NCBI RefSeq assembly: GCF_014651055.1
Contig: NZ_BMWD01000011.1
Location: forward strand, 124,001-188,000
Origin: Streptomyces fructofermentans
Lineage (GTDB): Bacteria > Actinomycetota > Actinomycetes > Streptomycetales > Streptomycetaceae
Direction: 5' to 3'
DNA length: 64,000 nucleotides
The translations under genes and the position numbers were made by a program. Each line of letters begins with the position of its first letter. Positions within the stretch are counted from its first letter, which is position 1. The notes below the pieces were generated by a model that did not search any database, was not told the DNA's origin, and was given only the letters and a program-made list of their open reading frames with translations. Of the stretch, positions 31,743 to 39,882 are shown one piece after another.

Positions 31743-33133
31743 GCCAGGACCCGGCCCGCGCACACGATCCGGCCCAGGCGCACGACCCGGCCCGCGCCCT
31801 CACCTCCGCCCCCGTACTGGACGTCGACCCGCTGATCGACGATCCGGAGACCCGCATCGTGGTCTGCTGCGGCTCGGGCGGTGTCGGCAAGACCACCACC
31901 GCGGCGGCCCTCGGGCTGCGCGCGGCCGAGCGCGGTCGCAAGGTGGTCGTCCTGACCATCGACCCGGCGCGCAGGCTCGCGCAGTCGATGGGCATCGACG
32001 CGCTCGACAACACCCCCCGCCGGGTGAAGGGCGTCGACGACTCCGCGGACGGCGAGCTGCACGCGATGATGCTCGACATGAAGCGCACCTTCGACGAGGT
32101 CGTCGAGGCGCACGCGGACCGCGAGCGGGCGGCCACGATCCTGAGCAACCCGTTCTACCAGTCGCTCTCGGCGGGCTTCGCGGGCACGCAGGAGTACATG
32201 GCGATGGAGAAGCTGGGCCAGCTGCGGGCCCGCGGCGAGTGGGACCTGATCGTCGTCGACACCCCGCCCTCGCGCTCGGCGCTCGACTTCCTGGACGCGC
32301 CGAAGCGGCTCGGTTCGTTCCTCGACGGCAAGCTGATCCGGCTGCTGACGGCGCCGGCGAAGCTGGGCGGCCGGGCGGGGATGAAGTTCCTGAACGTCGG
32401 GATGTCGATGATGACGGGCACGCTGGGCAAGCTGCTCGGTGGTCAGCTCCTCAAGGACGTCCAGACCTTCGTGGCCGCGATGGACACCACGTTCGGCGGA
32501 TTCCGCACCCGCGCGGACGCCACGTACAAGCTCCTCCAGGCGCCCGGCACGGCCTTCCTCGTCGTGGCCGCCCCAGAGCGGGACGCGCTGCGCGAGGCCG
32601 CCTACTTCGTGGAGCGGCTGGCCGCGGAGGACATGCCGCTGGCGGGTCTGGTGCTGAACCGGGTCCATGACAGCGGCGCCTCGCAGCTGTCCGCCGAGCG
32701 GGCGCTGGACGCCGCGGAAAATCTTGCCGAAGCCCGCATTGTGGATCAGGTGGACGGGAAAGCTGGACTTCGTAACTCTCCCGACACGCACGGCAGTTCA
32801 GAATCACCCGCTACCGAGACCACCGCTCCCGAGGCTCCCTCACCCGACGCAGGCTCCCCCGCCGCGGACCGGACGACCGCCGACGGAGCCGGGACGGACC
32901 GCACCGTCGAACAACTCACCGCAGGCCTGCTGAGGCTGCACGCCGAGCGCATGCGGCTGCTCTCCCGCGAGCAGCGCACGCGTGACCGCTTCGCGGCACG
33001 CCACCCCGAGGTGGCCGTCGCCGAAGTGGCCGCGCTCCCCGGCGATGTGCACGACCTCGCGGGGCTGCGGGACATCGGGGACCGGCTCGCGGCCGGTACC
33101 TCGCCGACCGGAGCCGTGCGGGGCGAGCCGTAG
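31739..33133 (+). CDS. ArsA-like P-loop ATPase, second of a pair
   Basis: A 464-aa ATPase with CCGSGGVGKTTTAAALG near residues 41-57, TIDPARRLAQSMG, and VVDTPPSRSALDFLDAP. The core spans about 1-340. A low-complexity Ser/Thr/Pro/Ala linker of about 50 residues follows (near 345-390), then a charged helical tail. The linker suggests an extended regulatory arm absent from the first copy. It is translated in coupling with the first ATPase. Its likely partner is the upstream subunit; the client is unknown. The next gene, wblA, is convergent. Confidence 0.88.
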   Translation: MSQDPARAHDPAQAHDPARALTSAPVLDVDPLIDDPETRIVVCCGSGGVGKTTTAAALGLRAAERGRKVVVLTIDPARRLAQSMGIDALDNTPRRVKGVDDSADGELHAMMLDMKRTFDEVVEAHADRERAATILSNPFYQSLSAGFAGTQEYMAMEKLGQLRARGEWDLIVVDTPPSRSALDFLDAPKRLGSFLDGKLIRLLTAPAKLGGRAGMKFLNVGMSMMTGTLGKLLGGQLLKDVQTFVAAMDTTFGGFRTRADATYKLLQAPGTAFLVVAAPERDALREAAYFVERLAAEDMPLAGLVLNRVHDSGASQLSAERALDAAENLAEARIVDQVDGKAGLRNSPDTHGSSESPATETTAPEAPSPDAGSPAADRTTADGAGTDRTVEQLTAGLLRLHAERMRLLSREQRTRDRFAARHPEVAVAEVAALPGDVHDLAGLRDIGDRLAAGTSPTGAVRGEP

Positions 33134-33392
33134 CCCGCCCGCCCGGAGGCGCGGTGGCCCTGTCATGACCGGACCGCGGCAGCCCCGTTCCGTGGCGGGC
33201 CGCGGTGGCCCGGTCGCGCACGGGGCCACGATGGCGTCGGCGCGCGGGCCGCGGTGGCCCTGCCGCGTGCGGGAGCCCGTGCGGGCTCCTGACGCGCACG
33301 GGGCCGCTCGGGCCCGGTCGCGTGCCTCGTCGTGCCGCCGGGGCCGCTCGGGCCCCGGAGCGGGGCCCGTGGCCCCGGTGCGCGGAGGACGG

Positions 33393-33731
33393 TCAGCCCA
33401 CCGCCGCGTAGTTCTCGTACACCTCTTCCTCGTCGAGAGGCAGAATCCCCGCCCCTCGCTCGTACTCCGTACGCGCTGTCTCCAGCAGCCGGCGCCAGGA
33501 GGTGACGGTCGGACGCCTGCGCAGCAGCGCGCGGCGCTCCCGTTCCGTCATGCCTCCCCACACGCCGAACTCGACGCGGTTGTCCAGCGCGTCAGCCAGG
33601 CATTCCGTGCGTACCGGACATCCGGTGCACACCGCCTTGGCCCTGTTCTGCGCTGCTCCTTGAACGAACAGTTCATCCGGATCGGTAGTGCGGCAGGCCG
33701 CCTGCGCACTCCAGTCGGTTACCCAGCCCAT
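33393..33731 (-). CDS. wblA: WhiB-like developmental regulator WblA
   Basis: A 112-aa [4Fe-4S] WhiB-family protein. The cluster ligands are Cys13, Cys35, Cys38 and Cys44 (CTGCPVRTEC) and the GVWGG turn is at 56-60, followed by a basic DNA-binding stretch ERRALLRRRP. WblA controls the switch to sporulation and represses antibiotic production across Streptomyces. ATG at 33731 gives the known length; the frame is open to another ATG at 33788 that would add 19 residues. The C-terminal acidic tail EEEVYENYAAVG is typical. It sits next to the ArsA-like pair as in other species. Probably regulated from the long upstream region. Confidence 0.95.
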   Translation of the reverse strand: MGWVTDWSAQAACRTTDPDELFVQGAAQNRAKAVCTGCPVRTECLADALDNRVEFGVWGGMTERERRALLRRRPTVTSWRRLLETARTEYERGAGILPLDEEEVYENYAAVG

Positions 33732-34138
33732 ACCGGCGCCGTCCTCTCCCGAATCGAGGCTCCCCCACGGCGGCAGCGGCATATTCACCGCCGCCAGTTG
33801 AGGACGTTACGGAAGGCGGGCAGAGTCAACCAGCCCCTTCGGGCCCAATCTTGAATGGCCCGAATGGACTATGCGTACGCGGCAGATCACCCAACGGAGT
33901 GACCTGGCGACATACGTGACCTTCCCGGCATACCGGGACAGTTGAGTTGAGTCACAACGGACACCGGGTGACGCATGAGGTGGATTCGGACACGTCCTCA
34001 ACAAGAAGTCGAGTACCGACCGGAACGATTCGGGGTCGCCGGACGTATTGATACGTGGCCCTACTGCTGTGACAGTTGAGAGCAGCTTAGGCCAAGGCCT
34101 TTACGTGTGTCCGGCGAATGAGAACGTAGGCTGCCCTC
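33732..34138. promoter_or_regulatory. Divergent control region of wblA and the PBP gene, with a candidate BldD-like site
   Basis: About 400 nt without another gene. At 33951-33972 gtcac and gtgac form an inverted repeat 12 nt apart, and ggacaccgggtgac (33959-33972) matches most of the BldD box (consensus TNACNCWGNGTNA) but misses the first T. An AT-richer patch (33840-34080) is the likely promoter zone for wblA. BldD control of wblA is plausible from general knowledge but not shown here. Confidence 0.3.
34127..34132 (+). promoter_or_regulatory. -10 box of a leaderless promoter for the PBP gene
   Basis: TAGGCT ends 6 nt before the ATG at 34139, the same arrangement as at 30752. No Shine-Dalgarno sequence is present. 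Confidence 0.55.
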
Positions 34139-36445
34139 ATGCCAAAGAAGCGCTCGGGCGGTGGTCTGTCGCCAACGCAGCAGGCCGCCAAGTTCCTCGG
34201 TGTCAGCGTGCTCGCTGGAGCCGTCATGGCCGGAATCGCCGTGCCGGCGTTCGGCGCCCTCGGTCTCGCGGCCAAGGGTTCGGTGGAGGGGTTCGACGAG
34301 ATCCCGGCCAACCTGAAGCGGCCGCCGCTGAGCCAGCGCACCACGATCCTGGACAACAAGGGCGGCCTGATCGCCACGGTCTACTCCCGTGACCGCACGG
34401 TGGTCGACCTCAAGGACATGTCGCCGTACATACAGAAGGCGATCGTCGCGATCGAGGACGCCCGGTTCTACGAGCACGGCGCCGTGGACCTCAAGGGCGT
34501 CCTGCGCGCCCTCAACAAGAACGCGCAGAGCGGCGGCGTCTCCGAGGGCGCCTCCACGCTCACGCAGCAGTACGTCAAGAACGTCTTCGTGGAGGAGGCC
34601 GGCAACGACCCGACGAAGGTCGCCCAGGCCACCCAGCAGACGCTCGGCCGCAAGGTTCGCGAACTGAAGTACGCGATCCAGGTCGAGGAGGAGCTCGGCA
34701 AGAAGAAGATCCTCGAGAACTACCTGAACATCACGTTCTTCGGCCAGCAGGCGTACGGCGTCGAGGCCGCCTCGCAGCGCTACTTCTCCAAGTCCGCCAA
34801 GGACCTGAAGCTGGAGCAGGCCGCGCTGCTCGCGGGCATCGTCCAGTCGCCGAGCCGGTACGACCCCGTCAACGACGAGGCGGAGGCCGTGAAGCGCCGC
34901 AACGTCGTGCTGCAGCGCATGGCCGACGTCCACGACATCACCCGGGCGGAGGCGGAGGCGGCCAAGGAGAAGCCCCTCGGCCTGAAGGTCAGCCAGCCCA
35001 AGAACGGCTGCATCACCGCGGTCAAGGGCGCCAGCTTCTTCTGCGCGTACGTCCGCGAGGTCTTCCACGCCGACCCGGTCTTCGGCAAGACCAAGGAGGC
35101 CCGCGCCAAGATCTGGAACCGCGGCGGGCTGACGATCCGTACGACGCTCGACCCGCAGGCCCAGGAATCGGTCCAGGCGTCGATCAAGAACCACGTCAAG
35201 AAGAAGGACAAGGTCGCCACGGCGTCCACGCTCGTCGAGCCCGGCTCCGGCAAGGTGCTGGCGATGGGCCAGTCGAAGCCGTACGGCTACGGCAAGAACG
35301 AGACCGAGATCAACTACTCGGTCGACCAGTCGATGGGCGGCTCGAACTTCGGCTTCCCGACCGGTTCGACGTTCAAGCCGTTCCTGGCCGCCGCCGCGCT
35401 GGAGCAGGGCCGGCCCCCGACGCAGTCCTACCCCGCGCCGTACGACATGCCGTACCCGGCCTCGGTGGCGGCGTGCGAGGGCAAGACCTGGCGCAACAGC
35501 GAGAACGCGACGGTCGAGAACGAGGACGAGTCGGAAGTCGGCCCGTACGCGCTGAAGGAGGCGATGGCCAAATCGGTCAACACCTACTTCGTGCAGATGA
35601 TCGAGGACATCGGGATGTGCCCGGTGACCGAGATGACCGACAAGCTGGGCGTCGTGCAGGGCAACGGCACGAAGCTGCCGCAGGTGCCTTCCTCGCTCAC
35701 CCTCGGCTCCACCGGCATCTCCCCGCTGACCATGGCCGGCGCCTACGCGGCCTTCGCCAGCCGGGGCACGTACTGCACGCCGATCGCGATCGAGTCGATC
35801 AGCCAGAAGATCGGCGAGTCGAAGAAGTCCCTGGAGGTGCCGAAGTCGACCTGCACGCGGGCGATGTCGGAGACCACCGCGGACACGGTCAACACCCTCC
35901 TCAGCGGCGTGATCGACTCCGGTACGGGTCAGCAGGCCGGCCTCACCGACCGCGCCAACGCGGGCAAGACCGGTACCACGGACTTCCGCAAGAACGCCTG
36001 GTTCGTGGGCTACACGCCGAACATGTCCGGCGCGGTCTGGGTCGGCAGCGCGACCCAGAAGGTCAAGATGGAGAACATCTCGATCGGCGGCGTCTGGCAC
36101 GCGAAGGTCTACGGCGGCCAGGTACCGGGTCCGATCTGGAAGGACGCCATGACCGGCGCCCTGGCCGGCAAGGACTCCCCCGGCTTCAACCTGGTCAACA
36201 TCCCCGACGCCAAGGACGACGAGGACGAGGACCGGGACCGGGACCGCGACCGGGGCAGGGACCGCGACGACAACGGCAACGGCGACGACCGCGGGAACAA
36301 CGGCGGCCCCGGCGGCGAGGTGCCGATCCCGGACCCGACCATCTCCCTCCCGGGGGACTGGACGACGATCGGCGGGACCGGCAACAACGGGGGCGCCGCG
36401 AACGGCGGCCCCGGAGGCGACGACGGGGGCGGCACGTTCCCGTAG
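34139..36445 (+). CDS. Class A penicillin-binding protein (transglycosylase/transpeptidase)
   Basis: A 768-aa bifunctional peptidoglycan synthase. One N-terminal membrane anchor lies at about residues 20-42. The GT51 domain has the catalytic Glu106 in AIEDARFYEHG, with ASTLTQQYVKNVF after it. The transpeptidase domain has Ser410-x-x-Lys413 (STFK), Ser479-Val-Asn481 and Lys610-Thr-Gly612. The C-terminal tail is an acidic/basic Asp-Arg-rich stretch and then Gly/Asn-rich, probably outside the cell and disordered. Its start fits a leaderless mRNA. It is divergent from wblA and ends at a strong terminator. SCO3580 orthologue by position. Confidence 0.95.
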   Translation: MPKKRSGGGLSPTQQAAKFLGVSVLAGAVMAGIAVPAFGALGLAAKGSVEGFDEIPANLKRPPLSQRTTILDNKGGLIATVYSRDRTVVDLKDMSPYIQKAIVAIEDARFYEHGAVDLKGVLRALNKNAQSGGVSEGASTLTQQYVKNVFVEEAGNDPTKVAQATQQTLGRKVRELKYAIQVEEELGKKKILENYLNITFFGQQAYGVEAASQRYFSKSAKDLKLEQAALLAGIVQSPSRYDPVNDEAEAVKRRNVVLQRMADVHDITRAEAEAAKEKPLGLKVSQPKNGCITAVKGASFFCAYVREVFHADPVFGKTKEARAKIWNRGGLTIRTTLDPQAQESVQASIKNHVKKKDKVATASTLVEPGSGKVLAMGQSKPYGYGKNETEINYSVDQSMGGSNFGFPTGSTFKPFLAAAALEQGRPPTQSYPAPYDMPYPASVAACEGKTWRNSENATVENEDESEVGPYALKEAMAKSVNTYFVQMIEDIGMCPVTEMTDKLGVVQGNGTKLPQVPSSLTLGSTGISPLTMAGAYAAFASRGTYCTPIAIESISQKIGESKKSLEVPKSTCTRAMSETTADTVNTLLSGVIDSGTGQQAGLTDRANAGKTGTTDFRKNAWFVGYTPNMSGAVWVGSATQKVKMENISIGGVWHAKVYGGQVPGPIWKDAMTGALAGKDSPGFNLVNIPDAKDDEDEDRDRDRDRGRDRDDNGNGDDRGNNGGPGGEVPIPDPTISLPGDWTTIGGTGNNGGAANGGPGGDDGGGTFP

Positions 36446-36490
36446 TCCCGCTGTCCCGGTGATCCCGCCGTCCACGCGCGGCACACACGA

Positions 36491-36526
36491 AACGGGGCGC
36501 CCCCTCTTCCGAGGGGGCGCCCCGTT
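36491..36526. terminator. Terminator between the PBP gene and GatB/YqeY
   Basis: A perfect 16-bp stem (36491-36506 with 36511-36526) with loop ttcc, serving convergent genes. Confidence 0.93.
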
Positions 36527-36589
36527 CGCGTACGGAGTCGAGCGGGAGCCGGGTCGGGCCGCGACCGTGCGGCTCCGGCTCCGGCCGGG

Positions 36590-37054
36590 TCAGCCCGCGA
36601 GGAGCTGCTTGACCACCGCGGCGACCCGGCCGCCCTCGGCGAGACCGGCCACCTTCGGGTTCACGATCTTCATGACCTGGCCCATGGCACGCGGGCCCTC
36701 GGCCCCGGCCGCCCTGGCCTCCTCGACCGCCTGCGCGACGATCTGCCGGAGCTCGTCGTCCGAGAGCTGCTTGGGCAGGTACTCGGCGAGGATCACGCCC
36801 TCGGCCTTCTCGCGCTCGGCGGACTCGGCGCGACCGCCCTGCGCGAAGGCGTCGGCCGCCTCGCGACGCTTCTTGGCCTCCTTGGAGATCACCTTCTGCA
36901 CCTCGTCCTCGGAGAGCTCGCGCTTCTCCTTGCCCGCGACCTCCTCCTTCTGGATCGCGGCGAGGGTCAGCCGGAGCGTCGAGGAGCGGAGCTCGTCGCG
37001 CCCCTTGATCGCGGCGTTGAGGTCTGCCTGCAGCTTCGACTTGAGCGTGGTCAT
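36590..37054 (-). CDS. GatB/YqeY domain-containing protein
   Basis: A 154-aa protein of the YqeY family, related to the C-terminal domain of GatB, the tRNA-dependent amidotransferase subunit. Family features include the N-terminal MTTLKSKLQADLNAAIKGRD and EYLPKQLSDDEL. It is a free-standing helical protein; its role, perhaps tRNA-related, is not established. It is divergent from the metallophosphoesterase gene (98 nt) and convergent with the PBP gene. Confidence 0.9.
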   Translation of the reverse strand: MTTLKSKLQADLNAAIKGRDELRSSTLRLTLAAIQKEEVAGKEKRELSEDEVQKVISKEAKKRREAADAFAQGGRAESAEREKAEGVILAEYLPKQLSDDELRQIVAQAVEEARAAGAEGPRAMGQVMKIVNPKVAGLAEGGRVAAVVKQLLAG

Positions 37055-37152
37055 GAGGTGATTGTCGCAGGTGTGGTGCGGCAGTTGCCCGATGATTTCC
37101 GGCGGGGGCTCCCCCGGGGTCCGGGACCGGCGGGGTCTGACACCATGGGGTC

Positions 37153-38085
37153 ATGCGCGCGCGATACGGAGTACCTCTGGGAATCGCGGCGGCTGGCGCC
37201 GCCGGTCTGCTCTACTCGGCGGGCTTCGAAGCCCGTTCCTTCCGCCTCCGGCGGGTGACGGTCCCTGTGCTGCCGCCCGGGATGCGTCCGCTGCGCGTGC
37301 TCCAGGTCTCCGACATCCACATGGTGAGCGGCCAGCACAAGAAGCAGCGGTGGCTGCGCTCGCTCGCCGGCCTGCGGCCCGACTTCGTCCTGAACACCGG
37401 GGACAACCTCTCCGACCCGGAGGGCGTACCGGAGGTGCTGGACGCCCTGGGCCCCCTGATGGAGTTCCCCGGCGCGTACGTCTTCGGCTCGAACGACTAC
37501 TACGGGCCCAAACTCCGCAACCCCGCCCGGTACTTGCTCGAAAAGGTCCAGGGCAAGCACGGGCTGAACGGCAACGCTCCGGTCAGCGGAGCGATCCACA
37601 ACCCGTGGGAGCCGATGCGCGACGGCTTCGACGCGGCGGGCTGGCTCAACCTGACGAACGTCCGCGGCACGCTGAAGATCGACGGCTGCGAGATCGAGCT
37701 GACCGGGCTCGACGACCCCCACATCAAGCGCGACCGGTACGCGCGGGTGGCGGGCGGCCCGTCCTCCTCGGCCGACTTCTCCATGGGGGTCGTGCACGCG
37801 CCGTACCTGCGCACGCTGGACGCCTTCACGGCCGACGGCTACCCGCTGATCCTGGCCGGCCACACGCACGGCGGCCAGCTCCGCATCCCCTACTACGGGG
37901 CCCTGGTCACCAACTGCGACCTGGACACGGACCGTGCGCAGGGGCTGTCCACCCACACGGAGGCGGACACCGGGCAGACGGCGTTCCTGCACGTCTCCGC
38001 GGGCTGCGGGACCAACCGCTACACGCCGGTACGGTTCGCCTGCCCGCCGGAGGCGACCCTGCTGACGCTGGTCGAGGGGCGCTAG
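37153..38085 (+). CDS. Calcineurin-like metallophosphoesterase, membrane-anchored
   Basis: A 310-aa protein. A short N-terminal hydrophobic segment (GVPLGIAAAGAAGLLYSAGF) suggests a membrane anchor. Metal-binding motifs are VSDIHMV, NTGDNLSD, SNDYYG in place of the common GNHE, and LAGHTHGGQLR. This fits the YkuE-like branch of calcineurin phosphoesterases, which includes lipid-related pyrophosphatases. A near-consensus -10 (CACCAT) lies 6 nt before the ATG, so it may be leaderless. The substrate is unknown. Confidence 0.88.
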   Translation: MRARYGVPLGIAAAGAAGLLYSAGFEARSFRLRRVTVPVLPPGMRPLRVLQVSDIHMVSGQHKKQRWLRSLAGLRPDFVLNTGDNLSDPEGVPEVLDALGPLMEFPGAYVFGSNDYYGPKLRNPARYLLEKVQGKHGLNGNAPVSGAIHNPWEPMRDGFDAAGWLNLTNVRGTLKIDGCEIELTGLDDPHIKRDRYARVAGGPSSSADFSMGVVHAPYLRTLDAFTADGYPLILAGHTHGGQLRIPYYGALVTNCDLDTDRAQGLSTHTEADTGQTAFLHVSAGCGTNRYTPVRFACPPEATLLTLVEGR

Positions 38086-38215
38086 CCGGGGGCTCCTGAC
38101 GGGTGGGCTTGCTCCTGACGGGCGGGCTCCGGGGCGTGCCCCGCCTGATGGGGTCGCCCGGGCCGGTGGGGCCTTCGGTCGGGTGGGGTCTGTTCGGCGC
38201 GGTGGCTTGTTCGGT

Positions 38216-38312
38216 GCGGCGGGTCGCTCGGCGCGGCGGGTCGCTCGGCGCGGCGGGTCGCTCGACACGGTGGGTCTGTTCGGCGCGGTGGGTCTGTTCG
38301 GCGCGGTGGGCG
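38216..38312. repeat. Compound 17-bp and 18-bp minisatellite
   Basis: Three copies of a 17-mer beginning gcggcgggtcgctcg (starts 38216, 38233, 38250) are followed by two copies of an 18-mer cggtgggtctgttcggcg (38268, 38286) and a partial third. A degenerate relative lies just upstream near 38190. It is intergenic, between the metallophosphoesterase and Pr6Pr genes. Confidence 0.9.
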
Positions 38313-38360
38313 GGCCACTCGACCGGTGCAGTCCGAATAGCCCGTTATGCCCCGTCTGCT

Positions 38361-38366
38361 TAGCGT
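38361..38366 (+). promoter_or_regulatory. -10 box of a leaderless promoter for the Pr6Pr gene
   Basis: TAGCGT ends 6 nt before the ATG at 38373. Confidence 0.5.
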
Positions 38367-38372
38367 GTGGGC

Positions 38373-39179
38373 ATGACCGCTCCCATACCCGCGGACCTCC
38401 CGGACATACCCGCGATCCCCGGCATGGCCGCCAACGCGTCGGCCGCCCTCGTGCCCGTCGTGCCGGCCGACGCGGTCGTACCGCGTGTCCGCCGGCCCCT
38501 GGTCGCCGTCTTCCGCCTCCTCGTCGCGCTGACGGCCGCCGGAGCGATCACGATCGACCTCCTGCTGGGCTCCCCGCCGCGCGTGCTGAGCCACTTCACG
38601 ATCCTCGCCGGCGGGCTGGTGGCGGTGGTCTTCACCGCCACCGCCTGGCGCGCCTGGGCGGCCCGCCGCCCCCTGCGCCCCTCGGTCACCGCGGGCACGC
38701 TGCTGTACATCGTCGGAGCGGGCCTGGTCCACCACCTCCTCCTCGCCGACGACACGAGCCCGTACTCGATGACCGGCCAGACCGGGGCGCTCACCGGCTG
38801 GCAGGCGCTCACGAACCAGCTGCTCCACACGGTGGTCCCCGTCGCGGTGGTCCTGGACTGGTTCCTGCTGACCCGGCCGGGCCCGCTGCGCCTGTCCAAC
38901 GCCGCCACCTGGCTGGTCCTCCCCTCCGCGTACCTGGCCTTCATCCTGCTCCGCGGGGCGGTCCTGCCCGCGGACGCTCCGGGGCGCTACCCGTACCCGT
39001 TCCTCGACGTGGCCCGGCACGGGTACCTGGACGTCCTGGGCAACGCGACCGTCCTCGGCCTCGCCTGCTACGGCCTGGGCCTCCTCCTCGTCGCCCTGGA
39101 CCGCGTCCGCCCCGGCCCACGCCACCGGCGACGCCCCGAAAACCGGATTTCGTCTCCGGCCACCAGTGGGCTAAAGTAA
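38373..39179 (+). CDS. Pr6Pr family membrane protein
   Basis: A 268-aa membrane protein with six predicted helices, the FAR-17a/AIG1-like Pr6Pr arrangement. Recognisable parts are the N-terminal PLVAVFRLLVALTAAGAI, LSHFTILAGG, LLHTVVPVAVVLDWFL (His in a membrane helix) and YPYPFLDVARHGYLDVL near the C-terminus. The N-terminal 35 residues are Pro/Ala-rich and cytoplasmic. Relatives hydrolyse fatty acid esters of hydroxy fatty acids, but no enzyme role is known in bacteria. Start set by the leaderless arrangement; a GTG at 38367 is an alternative. tRNA-Pro follows 51 nt later. Confidence 0.82.
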   Translation: MTAPIPADLPDIPAIPGMAANASAALVPVVPADAVVPRVRRPLVAVFRLLVALTAAGAITIDLLLGSPPRVLSHFTILAGGLVAVVFTATAWRAWAARRPLRPSVTAGTLLYIVGAGLVHHLLLADDTSPYSMTGQTGALTGWQALTNQLLHTVVPVAVVLDWFLLTRPGPLRLSNAATWLVLPSAYLAFILLRGAVLPADAPGRYPYPFLDVARHGYLDVLGNATVLGLACYGLGLLLVALDRVRPGPRHRRRPENRISSPATSGLK

Positions 39180-39230
39180 ACGACGTCGCCACGACAGACC
39201 CCACGAAAGTGGCCTGCCGACCAGCGACAT

Positions 39231-39304
39231 CGGGGTGTAGCGCAGCTTGGCAGCGCGCTTCGTTCGGGACGAAGAGGTCGTGGGTTCAAATCCCGCCACC
39301 CCGA
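39231..39304 (+). tRNA. tRNA-Pro(CGG)
   Basis: A full cloverleaf: acceptor cggggtg (39231-39237) with caccccg (39297-39303), D stem gcgc/gcgc, anticodon stem cttcg/cgaag with loop ttcggga giving anticodon CGG, T arm gtggg-ttcaaat-cccgc, discriminator A. CCA is not encoded. It is a typical integration site: a truncated tyrosine integrase lies directly downstream on the opposite strand. Confidence 0.96.
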
Positions 39305-39322
39305 CAGCTGAAACAGCAGGTG

Positions 39323-39350
39323 GACCACCTAGGAATGTTCCTAGGTGGTC
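39323..39350 (+). terminator. Hairpin downstream of tRNA-Pro
   Basis: gaccacctaggaa and ttcctaggtggtc pair as a 13-bp stem around a 2-nt centre (about 11 bp with a 6-nt loop), followed by ttctt. It probably terminates the tRNA transcript and overlaps the last codons of the integrase remnant. Confidence 0.8.
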
Positions 39351-39760
39351 TTCTTGGTTCTGTCTGCGTATCCATCTGAGACCTCCTCGGTCACGGCGGT
39401 GCCCGAGTGGCCGACGAGCCGGGAGATCTTCCAGGGGCGCGCCGCCGTCGGACAGCAGCGACACGAAGCCGTGCCGGAGCTCCCGGGGCGTCCACTGGTC
39501 CGCGTTGATCCCCTCAGCGTCCTTGAGCGCCACCCGGAAGGCACGACGAACGTTGGCCGCGTCCAGCGCGGCCTGCCGACGGCCGACGGCCGACGGCCGA
39601 GGAGAATGCCGAGCCCGTTCTCCTCCCAGTCGTCACCGGCGGCGAGACGCTCCCATCCCTGGGCCTCGAACTGCGCCGACAGGGCGTCGACGCACCGTGC
39701 CGGAAGGGCGAGCGCGCGCCGGGACTCCCGCGTCCTGGTGTCCCCGCCGTGCCGAACCGA
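39341..39760 (-). pseudogene. Decayed tyrosine recombinase (integrase) C-terminal half
   Basis: Pieces of a phage/AICE-type tyrosine integrase lie in two frames. One frame gives RRALALPARCVDAL and ERLAAGDDWEENGL (about 39600-39740). The next frame gives FRVALKDAEGINADQWTPREL and RHGFVSLLSDGGAPLED (about 39430-39545) with the Arg of the RHG box. The first frame then resumes with ISRLVGHSGTAVTEEV, the H-box. After EEV the expected Tyr segment is replaced by SDGYADRTKKTT. At least two frameshifts and loss of the Tyr region make it inactive. It abuts tRNA-Pro, so it marks an old integration event. Confidence 0.82.
39575..39600. repeat. 7-bp tandem repeat inside the integrase remnant
   Basis: Three perfect gccgacg units plus a partial fourth. 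The unit is not a multiple of three, so each gain or loss changes frame; expansion here is a likely cause of one frameshift in the integrase remnant. Confidence 0.85.
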
Positions 39761-39882
39761 CCGCCACACAACGATGTGCGGAGGCGGTGTGGCAGCGCAC
39801 CGACCAGCCCCGGGCCCAATCCGTTGGCCCCTGTCTCGTACATGGCACGATGCCTGATCGCGGATGAGCACAAGGAGAGCCC

